In this document: positions 23,607 through 35,600 of the stretch, piece after piece
How positions within the stretch are numbered: position 1 is the first letter of the stretch
Layout: every line of letters begins with the position of its first letter
Source of the DNA: Siderastrea radians
Lineage: Eukaryota; Cnidaria; Anthozoa; Scleractinia; Rhizangiidae
Reading direction: 5' to 3'
NCBI GenBank assembly: GCA_964017195.1
Contig: OZ024889.1
Location: forward strand, 66,448,858 to 66,512,857
DNA: 64,000 nt
Made by a program: the position numbers and the translations under genes
The notes under the pieces: model-generated
The model's input: the letters and a program-made list of their open reading frames with translations, nothing else
The model's database searches: none
Told to the model about the DNA's origin: nothing

Positions 23607-26600
23607 TCGACGAAGAAAAATAGCTCAATTTTTCTGAACAGTGACATTTTGGTTGGAAAAAATAATCTTGAGAATTATTAATTTAGGTTGCAGAGTGGAA
23701 AAAACGTCATCAAACCGCTTATAGTAAAGTTGTTTTCACACTACAAACTAAAGTTTGCAAACTTGTGACAGCGAATCTGTAAACGCCAAATTAATAGGTC
23801 GGAATAATATTGGAACAGTTTGCAATTCTTCGGCACAGGGCTCTCAGACTTACATCGTGTTTGACTGGCGGTCTAATCTAATGTGATTTGCAGTGTAAAT
23901 ATCTAACCGAATTGATCCTGAACTTCACTGAGCAACAACACTGAATACTTTGCTGTCTGTGAATAATGTATTTTAACCTTGTTTTAGTCATGAAACTGGT
24001 AGCAGCTAGGATTTTTGCATCTTTCAATCTTTTGTCAAAGGAACACGGAGTTTAAAAGATGAATATCATCAAAATGTATAATAAAGAAGAAAACTAAAAT
24101 ATATTTTATATAGATCAAAAGCAAAAGGTGTACATAAAGAAAGACAATAAAGTTTTTTTTTTTACTTACAAAAGTTTTCTACTTACAAAAGAGAACGAAC
24201 ACTTCATCAGTTAACCATTGATGACCAAATTAAAAGTCGTGAAAAGTGTCCAAAAACTAATTTCTCCTTATAACATCAATATACTGCGGTCAAGCACACA
24301 GAGGAGAAGAACAGAGATAATTACCTCCTGGGGCACATCGCCTTAAAATGTACCTCCAAATCTCAAAGTGACGTTTACAGAAACGCGTGTAGCCGCAAGT
24401 TAAACAAAAGCGAAGGATAAAACGGACCTGGCAGCCAACTCACGATTGATACTCAGGGTACATGTGGCCCTGGGGGAAAATTGAAGACGTCCCATCCCAC
24501 ACCTGCGTCACTCTGAGATTTTCACCAACCTCTTGTAAAACAAGGTTTGGCAATTTTTCATTCGATTTAGCGCTTTATTTCCCTTTATCTTCTCTGTGGT
24601 CACCGGAGCGGCGAATTTGCCCTACAAAGGAACCCAGTTGAAAGACGCGTCACAGACCGTAGGCTCGCTTGGCGCTCGGGTGACCACAGAGACGTTTTTG
24701 TCACGTCGTAGCAAAAGTTTCGCGTAGGGAGGCCAGGGGCATTCGAATTTGTTTGAGTTCGGATTTCTTGCAAATCATAGGGAGAAAGCAAATTGACGGG
24801 TGTATTCAAAAGTTTGCACGCGATTCTAAAGGTCCTTCCGCGATGAAATCTGACTCAATTTTGGCCTAAAAGTACCTCAAAGACTATTCTTTCGATGACC
24901 AGGTTCTTTTTGAAGAGAGAATAAGGCAAATACGATTTTTTGGCGAAATGCTCGACCGAGTGGTGTAAATTGTGGGTCTTTAAGTTGCATGCCTCTAGAC
25001 TGCAAAACAGTGCATTTTTTGCGTTGCTCCGAGGAAACAAGCGAAAAGTCTTGAGCGAGGATCGTGTGCACTTCGCACCTCGCATGTTAGCGCTTTTCTT
25101 CTCTCGCGCGCTTCTCTGAGAGTCTTAAGAGAAAAAACGACTTTATTTGCAATCTAGCCTTGTTCTCTTTCTCTACTCTTGAGCGAGCTGGACCGTTATT
25201 TTGAAAATGTCGCTTTCGCGAGCCTCAAATCGAAAAAGTGAATACAGAAACACAAGGCAAAACAACATGGCAGCAATTTTATGAGTTTTTTTTTTTTTAT
25301 TTTGTCAGTTTTAAAGGATCCACAGATTTCGGCTTCAGCTTTGCTAGTTTGATAAACCGATACGGTCATTATAAATGCACAGCCCACCACACAAACAGAG
25401 GATGGTAAGCCCGCGACAAAACCACTGTCAATGTTGTCGGTTGCTGACACGTGTTTTCCCGCGCTTGGCACCGATTGCATGTATTCAGTTTTGGTTGGTT
25501 TATTGCAAATTTTATTGCTCGTGTAGAAGAGAAAATTTGTCATAGTTTCATGTGACAAATCTCTGAAAAACTGGCACACTAGTTTTCATTTTTTATGGCA
25601 ATAACAATACTACTGCTGCATTAAACTTGCTTTTACTTGATAAAAAACATTTATTTTTGAATGAATTTTCTCACTTACTTTGTACAACTTCTCAAGACAA
25701 GATACTTTGTCTCACATTGTCTCTCTCCACCCAGGTGTATAAGTGGATACCGGCGACATACTGCTGGGGGTAACCCTACGATGGACTAGCATCCCGTCCA
25801 GGGGGGAGTAGCAATACTCTCAGTTGCTTCATGCTACGGAAACTGGGATAAGCCCCGGCCGTGTGGCCCTCCTTGGCTAGTGTGCGACTGTATCCTTTTA
25901 TCCTTGTACAACTTCTCGGTTTCCTCTCCTTGGGTGCTTGCTGCTCCGTTGCCCAAAAGCCATTTGTCATAGAAAATTTACTCACCCGTATAAACGGTTA
26001 AATCATTTGTCAAAGAAAGTTTGTCTTAGCAAATTTGCTGGCGTACACGGGGCCTCAGTATTAGGCAGTCATTACTGAAACTGAGGAAAACTGAGGTATC
26101 AAACAAACAAAACATGAGTAGCATCAAAAGAACATCCTCTTGCCAGTTAGCGTAAACAAATCAACAGGTTAAGTGTGCAATGTTCATAGGCAGGTTAAAT
26201 ATTGATTCCAAACAAAGGAAAATTACCTACCTGCATATGTCTACACCTAAGCCGGCTTATGAAAAAAAAATAAATTGATTAAATAAACAACGTTCGATGT
26301 TTAAAGTAAAGAACACTTAAAACGCCTTGAACTAGGGTCGCGCAGAAAAATATCTGTAGCGTTTCTTCATTTTCAAAGAAAATTGTTTATGAAATTAACA
26401 ACCGAGATATTAGAAGCCCTTCAACCGGATGTGAAAAGTGGGAACTTGTTTTAAAATTGTGTGATGCAATATTAAGTAAACCACTCAAGGGTTATGTGAC
26501 AACTCTAAGGATCCACCAATCAGATTGCAGTAAAATGACATATGAAGCACAAAATGTTGAGGGTAATTCACATCAACATTTTACAGATTCCTTGTCATAC

Positions 26601-26629
26601 CGTAACACGATCAGGAAAAGAGTTTAAAG
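23607..26629. other. Intergenic region between the two thioredoxin-like genes
   Basis: The first ~550 bp is the 3' UTR of the upstream gene. A minus-strand open frame of 127 codons (25196-25579) has no recognised domain or splice support and I do not call it. A dispersed SINE-like block lies at 25715-25905. The rest shows nothing clear. Confidence 0.5.
25715..25905. repeat. SINE-like dispersed repeat
   Basis: The block around CTGCTGGGGGTAACCCTACG and GACTAGCATCCCGTCCAGGG reads like a conserved SINE/LINE-tail module that I recognise as widespread in cnidarian sequence. No A/B boxes or tail were delimited, so the exact family is not claimed. Confidence 0.4.
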
Positions 26630-29600
26630 ATGTTTTCTCTCATTTGTTTGATTGCCTTAACCCTTGTGGGAACAAGTTTATGCGCTCCCAAGGATCCAGT
26701 GTTTAAACTCACCGATGCTGACTTTGATCATTTTCTCAAAGACAAAGATACCATGCTTGTGGATTTCTACGCGCCTTGGTAGGTTAATGGTATCGGCGGC
26801 CATTTTGAACTTATTCATCTTGAACATCTCATACGACAAAAAGACAAAAAAATGACAGACACCTTTCGAGGAATAATTTTCTTTCACAAAGATGTGAACG
26901 AGCACATCGTTATTGTTAATGACTTGGATCGTCAATTTAAATTAAACGTATAATAAAGAACTTAAGGGATTATTTATTCACGGACCGTTGAGCTTGCAGG
27001 TAAGACTTCTTTTCTAAGGGAGAGGTTTTTATTTTTATTCGTCCTTTTGTAGTTTCTTCTATGTTTTTGTTTTCTGGCTAGGTGTGGTGAAAATCACCGT
27101 TGGTAATAATGGGTCTAATAACTATTCATTTAATATTCGACGGGTAGTCTTCCCTGCTAGCAGAGGTCTCTCTCGCGGGGAGAGACGCTACTAGCAGGGC
27201 ACGGGTAGACTTTATTAACCTGAATAATTTTGCACTTGTATCTACCAATATTTTTTCATGTTTTGCTTTTTTACTGTTTCGTATTGAAAAAAAGCAATCC
27301 TGAAAACAAAACCTAACGAAGAGTGATTCTGGTTACTTCACACAAAATTGCATTTCACGTAAAACGCATAACAAGCCCTGAATGTGTCACTCATTTCACT
27401 CAAGCCATGTCAGCAAATAAAATTAGAAATTTAAGTAATTAAAATAAAATAACAAACTAATCCTCTCCCCTCTCCTCTTAGGTGTAGTGATTGTGCCAAC
27501 CTGAAACCTGAATTTGAGGCTGCCGCGAGAGACCTTGCACGAAAAGGAAAATTTGTTTTTGCCAAGGTTAGCTTTTCCAGAACCTCACTTCCTCGAGCTC
27601 ATAACAAGGGCTTTCAGTTTCCCATACTTGACATCCGTTGGATGTTTTTGTTTTCACTGGGGTTTCCCGGTTGCTTTATACTGATAGGCTTCAGATTTCG
27701 ACTAACGCTGGTCCAGACTTTAAAGCTAGTCAATGCTTTTGTTTGCCTCATTAAAAGGACTTTTTCACTACTAAATTAAGAAGTCATAAAACTGGATTTT
27801 AAGTGCACGTTAATCCTGGTTTTAACCGTGCTGTCTGGCCCAAGGATGTATCTAGAATTTATCCTTTGCCGCTTTAAAGGCATAAATGGTGGAAGGTCAC
27901 AGGCCCGCAAAGAGTAGTCTGTGCACAGCCTTCTTAGTGGGTGAGGACTTAAGAGATAGGTTAGCGGATCACTTATTTCCCCAACCTCGTCCCCAGGGCC
28001 TTCTCTTTTTTCAAAATGGCGGACGGGGAAACCTCTGGCCAAGGCTGCTGAAATACTCCAAGAATCGTGGAGTATTTTGTCACGTGGCAATACAATACAA
28101 TACAATACAATAATCTTTATATACCCACGGTCAATTCATCAGCTATAATACATTATTAAGTAAACTAAGAAACTACGTCTAATCTAAATCAATGATTAAA
28201 AGCATATGGTAAGAACTATAATTAAAAGCTGCTTTCCACGAATGCCGTGGCTTAAAATATACCATTAATCAATTGTTTGAATTGCTTGAGGGACTTTGCT
28301 TACCTTACTTCGCAGGGCAGACTGTTCCATTGGACTGCGCCACTATAGCTGAAGCTATTTTTGTAATAATCTGTGCGCGGTAAAGGGACATTGACTTTAC
28401 TCTCAAAGTCCCTCAAGCTGTAGGCAGTGTCACGGTTTACAAATCTTGAACATAGATACTCGGGTACTAACCCATGTAGAGACTTGTATGCCATTGTGGC
28501 TCTTTGACACATGATGAAATGACTTTTTCGGAGGTTGTTTCCAGCGTCTGGCGGCCTTGTTTGTTTTCTGCAATCTGAAACCATTGTTCAAACGAAAAGA
28601 AAACATTTCATCGTGTTTACGTGACAAAATTCAAGCCATTTTGGCAGCCTTGGCCTGGGGATTCTCCGACCGCCATTTTGAAAGAGGAGAAGGCACTGGG
28701 GACGAGGTTGTTATTTCCCCTTTCCGGTTCGCCCTCGGCTCGGCTCCACTCACCCATTTTTCCTGCAACTTCATCCTGATCCTGTGGCTCTATGAAAACA
28801 TAGGCAAAGGGTATATTTAGGGGGAAAATGTCGGATAATAAACAAACTCATTCAGCAAAACGTTTCAAAAAAAGATTAGCGATAAAAAAGTAACATGACC
28901 TTTCGACGACTCCATGTCGCCATTTTCAAATGCAAATGTTCATGCAATTCAGGACTGAGAATCAATAAATACAAAACTAAAGTGTGAAAATGTGAGTTAC
29001 AATTACATTTACACGTTTACATTTGGTAATGAAGATATATAGTCGTCGAAACGTCATGTAACTCTTTCAACCCTAATCTTTCTTTCTAAACTGTTTGTCT
29101 AAATTTCCTGTGATTATCCAACGAAAAGTCGTCGAATAATAAATAATTTAATGGGGGCTGTGTATTTATTAAAATAAAAGGGCAGAAAAGGGTATTATTA
29201 GACCTCTCCAGCAAGCACCCTGGGCCTGATTTTTTTATTGGTTTATTGCTCCATTTCATTTGCTAAAATGGATAGATAGTGCGGTACGGTATGTCCGAAA
29301 AATCGCTCCCGTAGGATTTTCTTGCCGAAATTGATTTTTTTGTTGTTTTGGACTAATTTTAGGCCGAATAATAAGAATCCGATGGGGTTCAAATTTTCCG
29401 AACCCGTCTTCCCATGTTACTGGCCACTAACGGGTATAATTTATGCTAATAAGATGCTAATGAGATGCAGGAATAAGTTTTGCGAATTTCTTCGCTCTAG
29501 TGTAAGATATACGTACCTAACATTATAGGAAGCTTGCTTTTGATGACTTACGTCGTTCGACCTTAATTGGTTACCATGGCAACAGTCGATGACGTCAGGA

Positions 29601-32600
29601 TTAATTTCTTTCTATTTTGGTGGCGGCCATCTTGGATCCGCCATCTTGGATTTTCGAACTCTCATTTTTCTTAAGCAAAAGAAATTATTTTAAATAAACT
29701 TTAGCTAACGAATGATTTCCGTTGCAAGTGATGTTCAGTTAAGTACTGCACTTTCTTTATTTTCCTTTTTACAGTTTTCTCATAAAAATTAAAATAACAT
29801 GTCTTTTGCCATTAGTCCCATAGTAACAACGCAATAGCTATTCGTCTTCTTTTTATTATTTGTAATACTAATGCAGAGTTCAGTTAAAAGTGTTCGTGTA
29901 AAAACGTTTGCGATTATATTTTTGCTCTGACTTCATTTAAATTAAGCAAACTTAGCACGGGCTTGATCTTGATGACGTACGTCGACTTAAATTGGTTTTT
30001 ACCATGGGAAGAAAACCAATTGAAAGCACTTTCTGTTCGGTCTCTCCGGTCGAAAAGCTCACTGCTGTCACGTTCCAATTGCCCTTGATTATCCTTTCTT
30101 ACACGAACACCGGAGAAGAGTGAACAAGCAATTACAAGGTAAGCGTACTTTAAGTTCTATCAGAATGTTTTAGAGTATGTTTCACGATAAGAAGCAATAG
30201 AGCTTAAACAAACGAGTAAGAATACTTGCAGTTGTCGGATTTGAGAATAAACATTGATGTTATTATAATGCGCCAAGCAGGGAAAATTTAGAGGTATTTA
30301 AATCTGTGCACAGTAAATAAGTTCAAGATCAAAACTGTCATTTCTTAGCGCTCATTCGCCCCCAAAATACACAGCCGTAAATCTTCAAATTCTAGGCGTA
30401 TTTTCGCAATTACGAGGCCAAAAAAGAAACTCGTCAGCTCGAGCAGCACGCACATTTAAGCGTGCAGAGACACAACAAAAAATATTTATTTTGATTTGTT
30501 GTTGTTTAGCATCGGAGAGGAAAAAAGGAATCTGATGTTATCTAGCCGTCAAGTAGTAGCGAAGTAGTCATGTCTGATTTGGTGTGCATTATCTGCAACG
30601 AGGGTGCTGCCTTGAATAACAATCTAACTAGTAACCCCGAAATGATTGAGCATCTCTACGAGTGCTGCAAGGAAAGACTGTCCTTGGGACAGACTGACAT
30701 CAAGTCACTTACAGACCGTTTAGCAAGCATGAGTGAAGTTGAACGTAAATCTGTGTACTACCACAGTGAGTGCCGCAAGCCAATCGTTAACAAAAGTATG
30801 ATCGAGCGACTGAGAGGTGCAAAGCGGCCCTTGACAGACGACTCCTCGTCCGCTATCCGGCGAGGCCCTGGTCGTCCTTCTACGTCATTAACCTCTTCGC
30901 GCCCTAAAAGGGCGAAAACGCTTCCTAAGTCACAGGTGTGCCTGTTCAACTCTTGTAGTTTTTGTCCCGGTGAAACAGTAAAAGATTTACACCGCGTTTT
31001 TTCAGATCAAGTGGGAACAACGTTACTAGAAATAAAAAACAATACGCAAGATGACCAGGTTAGAACTTGCGTATCGGAGCTTGTAGATGCGGGGGACGCC
31101 TCAGCACTTGAAAAACACTACCACAGGAACTGTCTGCGTTACGCTCAGCGCACCTTCGGTGCGTATTGTGAAAGTGCTTCAGTAAAACAAGTCGTTCGTT
31201 CGGCGTGTGATGTTGAATTAGTACTGGCAGTTCAGAACACGTTAGTAGACGACAGTGCCAGCTTGAATATGGCTGAAGTAAATGACACCTACTTGGCGAT
31301 ATTAAAGAGGTATTCGATGGAGATAACCGAGTCAGGAAACTACCGAAAGTACTTAAAACAACTTTTAAGTGAGCGGCTTCCAAATCTGCAGTTTGTTAAG
31401 TCGCTGCGAAAAAATGAGCCTGACAAAGTTGTACTGCCGGAAGCGGTCAGCAAGGCTGTTAATGTACTGTCAGCCCAAATGGATAGTAAGGATACGATTG
31501 AGCAATTACAAACCATGGCCCGGGTGTTACGGTGAGAAATTATGCAGCATCGAAATTGGTCCTTCACTGGAAGCTTTGAAGATTTTTCGAATCCACCCCT
31601 ACTCCAGTTTTTTCTAACACATTTGCTCTTTGGTTCGCACGCACTTGATGTTTTGGGGATGCGCGATAAAGAGGTCAACAAAGTAGTTGACGTAGCATGT
31701 CAGTTCGTTGTCCACAACACAAGAACTGATCGTCAAGTCAAGCATCAACCTAAGGCCAATGAGGGCTTCAAACACACAGTGAAAACTCCCCTGTCAGTCG
31801 GTCTACCCCTCGCTATTCACTCAAGAGTGCGCGACAAGAATCTCGTGAAAACCCTATCGGACGTGTACATCGGTAGTGACTACAAATGCATCCTTGACAT
31901 CGAAAAGCGCGTCGAGCAGAGTGTTCTTCAGCGTATAGTTGAAACCGGAGGCTTTTGCCTTCCTGATTTTGTTAAACGGGATGTTAACATCTGGTTTGCT
32001 GTCGACAACATCGACCTTTTAGAAGACACGCCAACAGGACAGAATACTTTCCATGGGACGGTGATTGTTCTGAACCAGCGCGAGGAAGATGGCGAGGCAG
32101 TCAATCAACCACTCGTTTTCCCACCAAAGGCCCTAGACCCATCAGCACAAGTTGGCTTTGAAGTGAAATACTGTGAGCAGCTAGTTATCAAGCCAAAACC
32201 AGTTCGATTTGAAACATTCCAGCTCGGAAACCGAACGAAGTTATTATCGAATGATTACACACACACATGGGCGCTCGCAAACTATCTTGCTACTGAAGAC
32301 GCTAGTGACAAGACCTTGGATGTTCCCCAGACAGAAAACCAACAACAGCAAGATATCGATGAACAGCAAGACCAACGTGAAGTTGAATCGGAAAATTTCC
32401 AAGATTTTGATGACCCAATTCTTGTGGTGAAAGAGCGAACACAAACGAGAAAGATGACGGCAAAGAAGGAAGTCCTTACAACGTGGGCCGGTACAAAGTC
32501 GCTTCTGTTATCACACTCCCCTGAAAATCAAGTCGGCAAGCTGACACATTCCGAGGTGATTGCTCCGTTGTTCAGGACTTCGCCGACTGATTATACTACT

Positions 32601-35600
32601 CTTTATACAGTCTTAAACCTAACACAAGGGATTTCTGCTTTCGTCGTTGGCCCTGGGAGAAGGACTGTCATCACTCTTGACTTAGATCTCTACAGCCGAG
32701 CACTTCAGATTCAACAGTCAGTGGGGAACCGTAACTGGATCCTGCGAGCTGGCGTTCTACACATCACCTTTGCTGCATTACACGCGCTTGGAAAGACCCT
32801 TGACGGAAGCGGCATTGATATGTGTGCCATTGAGAGTGGCATTTATACTTCTGCAGCCCTTCGTGGGATATATAGCGGCAAGGCCTACAAACGTGGCGTT
32901 GAGTACCACATAACAACAAGCCTCGCACTCTTGATGATGAGATTTGACCATCTGTTTACAACCCTTCCAGCAAATGAAGATATACCGCGTGTACAGTGCG
33001 CGTCCTTTAGAGAAGCCCTCCACGAGCGCAGTCCAGAGATGGTAAGCATATATGACGACATCCACTCCTGGTACTCTGAAAAGATCAAACCGCAAGAGCG
33101 CGAAGATCAAGGACTAAAGGATCTTTCGCGATTTATGATTGAGTACCTCAAGCAAGTTGACAACCTTTTAGAGCTCATTCATGCTTGCCGCTCTGGGGAC
33201 TGGGAGGGGTACCTGGCAGCGCTGGAATACCTCATAAGGTATTTTTTTGCCCACGATCTTCTTAATTACGCGCGTCTAATGCCAGTACACCTCGCTCAGA
33301 TGAACGCACTTGAGCATGAGGATCCTATCACATGGGAAGCATTGAAGTCTGGGGATTTTGTAGTTGCAAAGTCAGAGATTCCGTTCACCAGGATGTTCAC
33401 AGATCAGACGCTTGAGCAAGAGATCAAAGTATTGAAGCGTCACGGAGGTATGGTCGGGTTAAGTCAAGACGAAGCCGCCCTAGACCGACTTCTTATCACG
33501 TCACCTCATCTTGCCCGTATGGTGAAACAGTATCTCAAAAGCTTTCCAAGAGTATCCGAGTCTTCTGAGCGGAACGAGCACTATCAGCTTTCTGGGGATG
33601 TTGCTGTAAGAACGCGACAAAACGCCATGAAGCTCCGCCAGTCGATAGAGCTGCACTGCGAAGGAAATCCATTCACAGTTGAGTCTCCCTTGAAGAGTCT
33701 GGTGTCGTCAGCTCTTGTGCCACAAAAAGCAAAGGAAGATATCTTGTGCTATGCAGAGAAAGGCCAGAAGCGGTTTGAAGAATTCGTCGGAGACAGATTG
33801 TTGCCAACTTCTAAGCACTCCTTGTGGGATGCTATGAAAAAGCTGAAGCTGAAGACCTTTTCAAACTGGATGGAAAAAACTAAAGTTCGTGTAGGGGACA
33901 AAGTCATCAAACTACGCGAAGAACGGGAGTTACTCGGAAGGTTTCTCATCATCCAAGGGAGTAGGCCAGAGCTTGTGCCAAGACTTGAGGAAACCATTGG
34001 AGAGTACGAGATGGCAGTGGTGCCGCGTTCCTTATGCACGGTCGATGGATCTCTTTACATTCCAACTGACAAAGCCAGTCTGATGCGTTTGATAGAGGAA
34101 GTCAACCCACAGCCACAACTAGAAGCACCATCAGCAACAGGAACTCTACATCGAATACTTGTTATTGATGCTATGGCTGTTGTTCAAGGTAACTATAATA
34201 ATAATGATGATGATGATGATGATGATGATGTAATATTTTGTGTTTATGGTTTGTATGCAGGCCTGAAAAAAATAACCGCTACACTCAAGTTCTCAGACCT
34301 TCAAGTATCCTTTATAAAGCGAATCGAACGAATGATGGCTGGTTTCCATGAAGGCCGAGTTGTCTTTGATCGCTACTTGGAAAGCTCCTTGAAGAACAAG
34401 ACGCGCCAAAAAAGATCGACAACATCTGTGGAGTTCCAGATACATCCGGAAATGAGGCTCACCATGTCCATCAAGGACCTTCTGTCATCGTCAAAGTCCA
34501 AAAGCATGCTTGTCAATTTGTTCGCCAATGGATTATTAGCGAGCTTCTCAAGCAACACAACCATCAAGCTGGTCGTGGTCTACGATAACAAAATCAAATG
34601 TCTCGACTGTGAAGAAGAACACACCCACGAAGAGGCGGACACGCTGATCCCTAACCAGGTGTTGCGTTCATTAGATGAGAATTTGTCGCAAGAGATTTGT
34701 GTATCCTCGCCGGACACTGACGTGCTAGTCCTGCTGCTCGATTTGGTTTCTAGGGGACGTCATGGAAACCTGAATAGTCTAAAGTTTTTGACAGGGAAGG
34801 GCGCAAACTACAGAGAGATTGATGTTATTCAGCGAGTCCAAGCCATTGGAATAAGAAAGTGTCAAGGTCTGATTGGATTGCACCACTTTACCGGAGCCGA
34901 CTGGGGAGGGAAGTTCGTTGGTATCACAAAGAAGACCTGGGTGAAAGCGTACATGGCACTCGATGACGACCACCCTGCGATCGACTGTTTCAGAGAACTT
35001 GGTGAGGGTCTTATCCAAAACCAGCTAGCCAACGGAGAACTGCCGACGCAAGTTAAAGATCTAGAAGAATTTATCTGCCAAGTGTATTGCAAAACGGGAC
35101 CTACCACCCTTCCTGAACTTCGATGGGAGCTCTTTTGATCCAGAAACTTGGAAGGTGACTCTTACTTTATTTAATCTTCTCTATGTATTAATATTTTCAT
35201 GTAAGTTCAAGAGTACACTAAAGTTGTTGTTGTTGTTTTTAGGTGAGATGCTGCCTCCAACACGTGCTTCCCTACTTCCGCACATCACACGCGCAAACTT
35301 CATGGCCATGCGCGACAAATCATACACCGCCAGCTGCCCAGACCTCCCACCCATTAAAGAGAATGGCTGGAACGAACGCCATGGAGGATACGTTCCCGTT
35401 ATGTGCCTCTCTCACCCTGCACCACAAGCTGTTATTGAGCTTACCAAATGCGGCTGCAAGTCAGACTGCAAGGGACGATGTAGCTGTTTTAAGAACGGAT
35501 TACCATGCACTCCTCTTTGTAAATGTTTTGGTAAAAACTGTAAAAACCCATTCAAAGATGACACGCGAGCTGATGACGAGGAAGAGGATGATGATGCCCT

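Noticed and set aside
25196..25579. 127-codon minus-strand gene
   Set aside because: No signal peptide, domain or splice context; starts and stops in AT-rich intergenic DNA.
31369..31617. Separate short protein overlapping the transposon gene junction, or a ~75-nt intron removing the first stop
   Set aside because: The main frame remains clearly coding on both sides of the TGA at 31533, including the part such an intron would remove.
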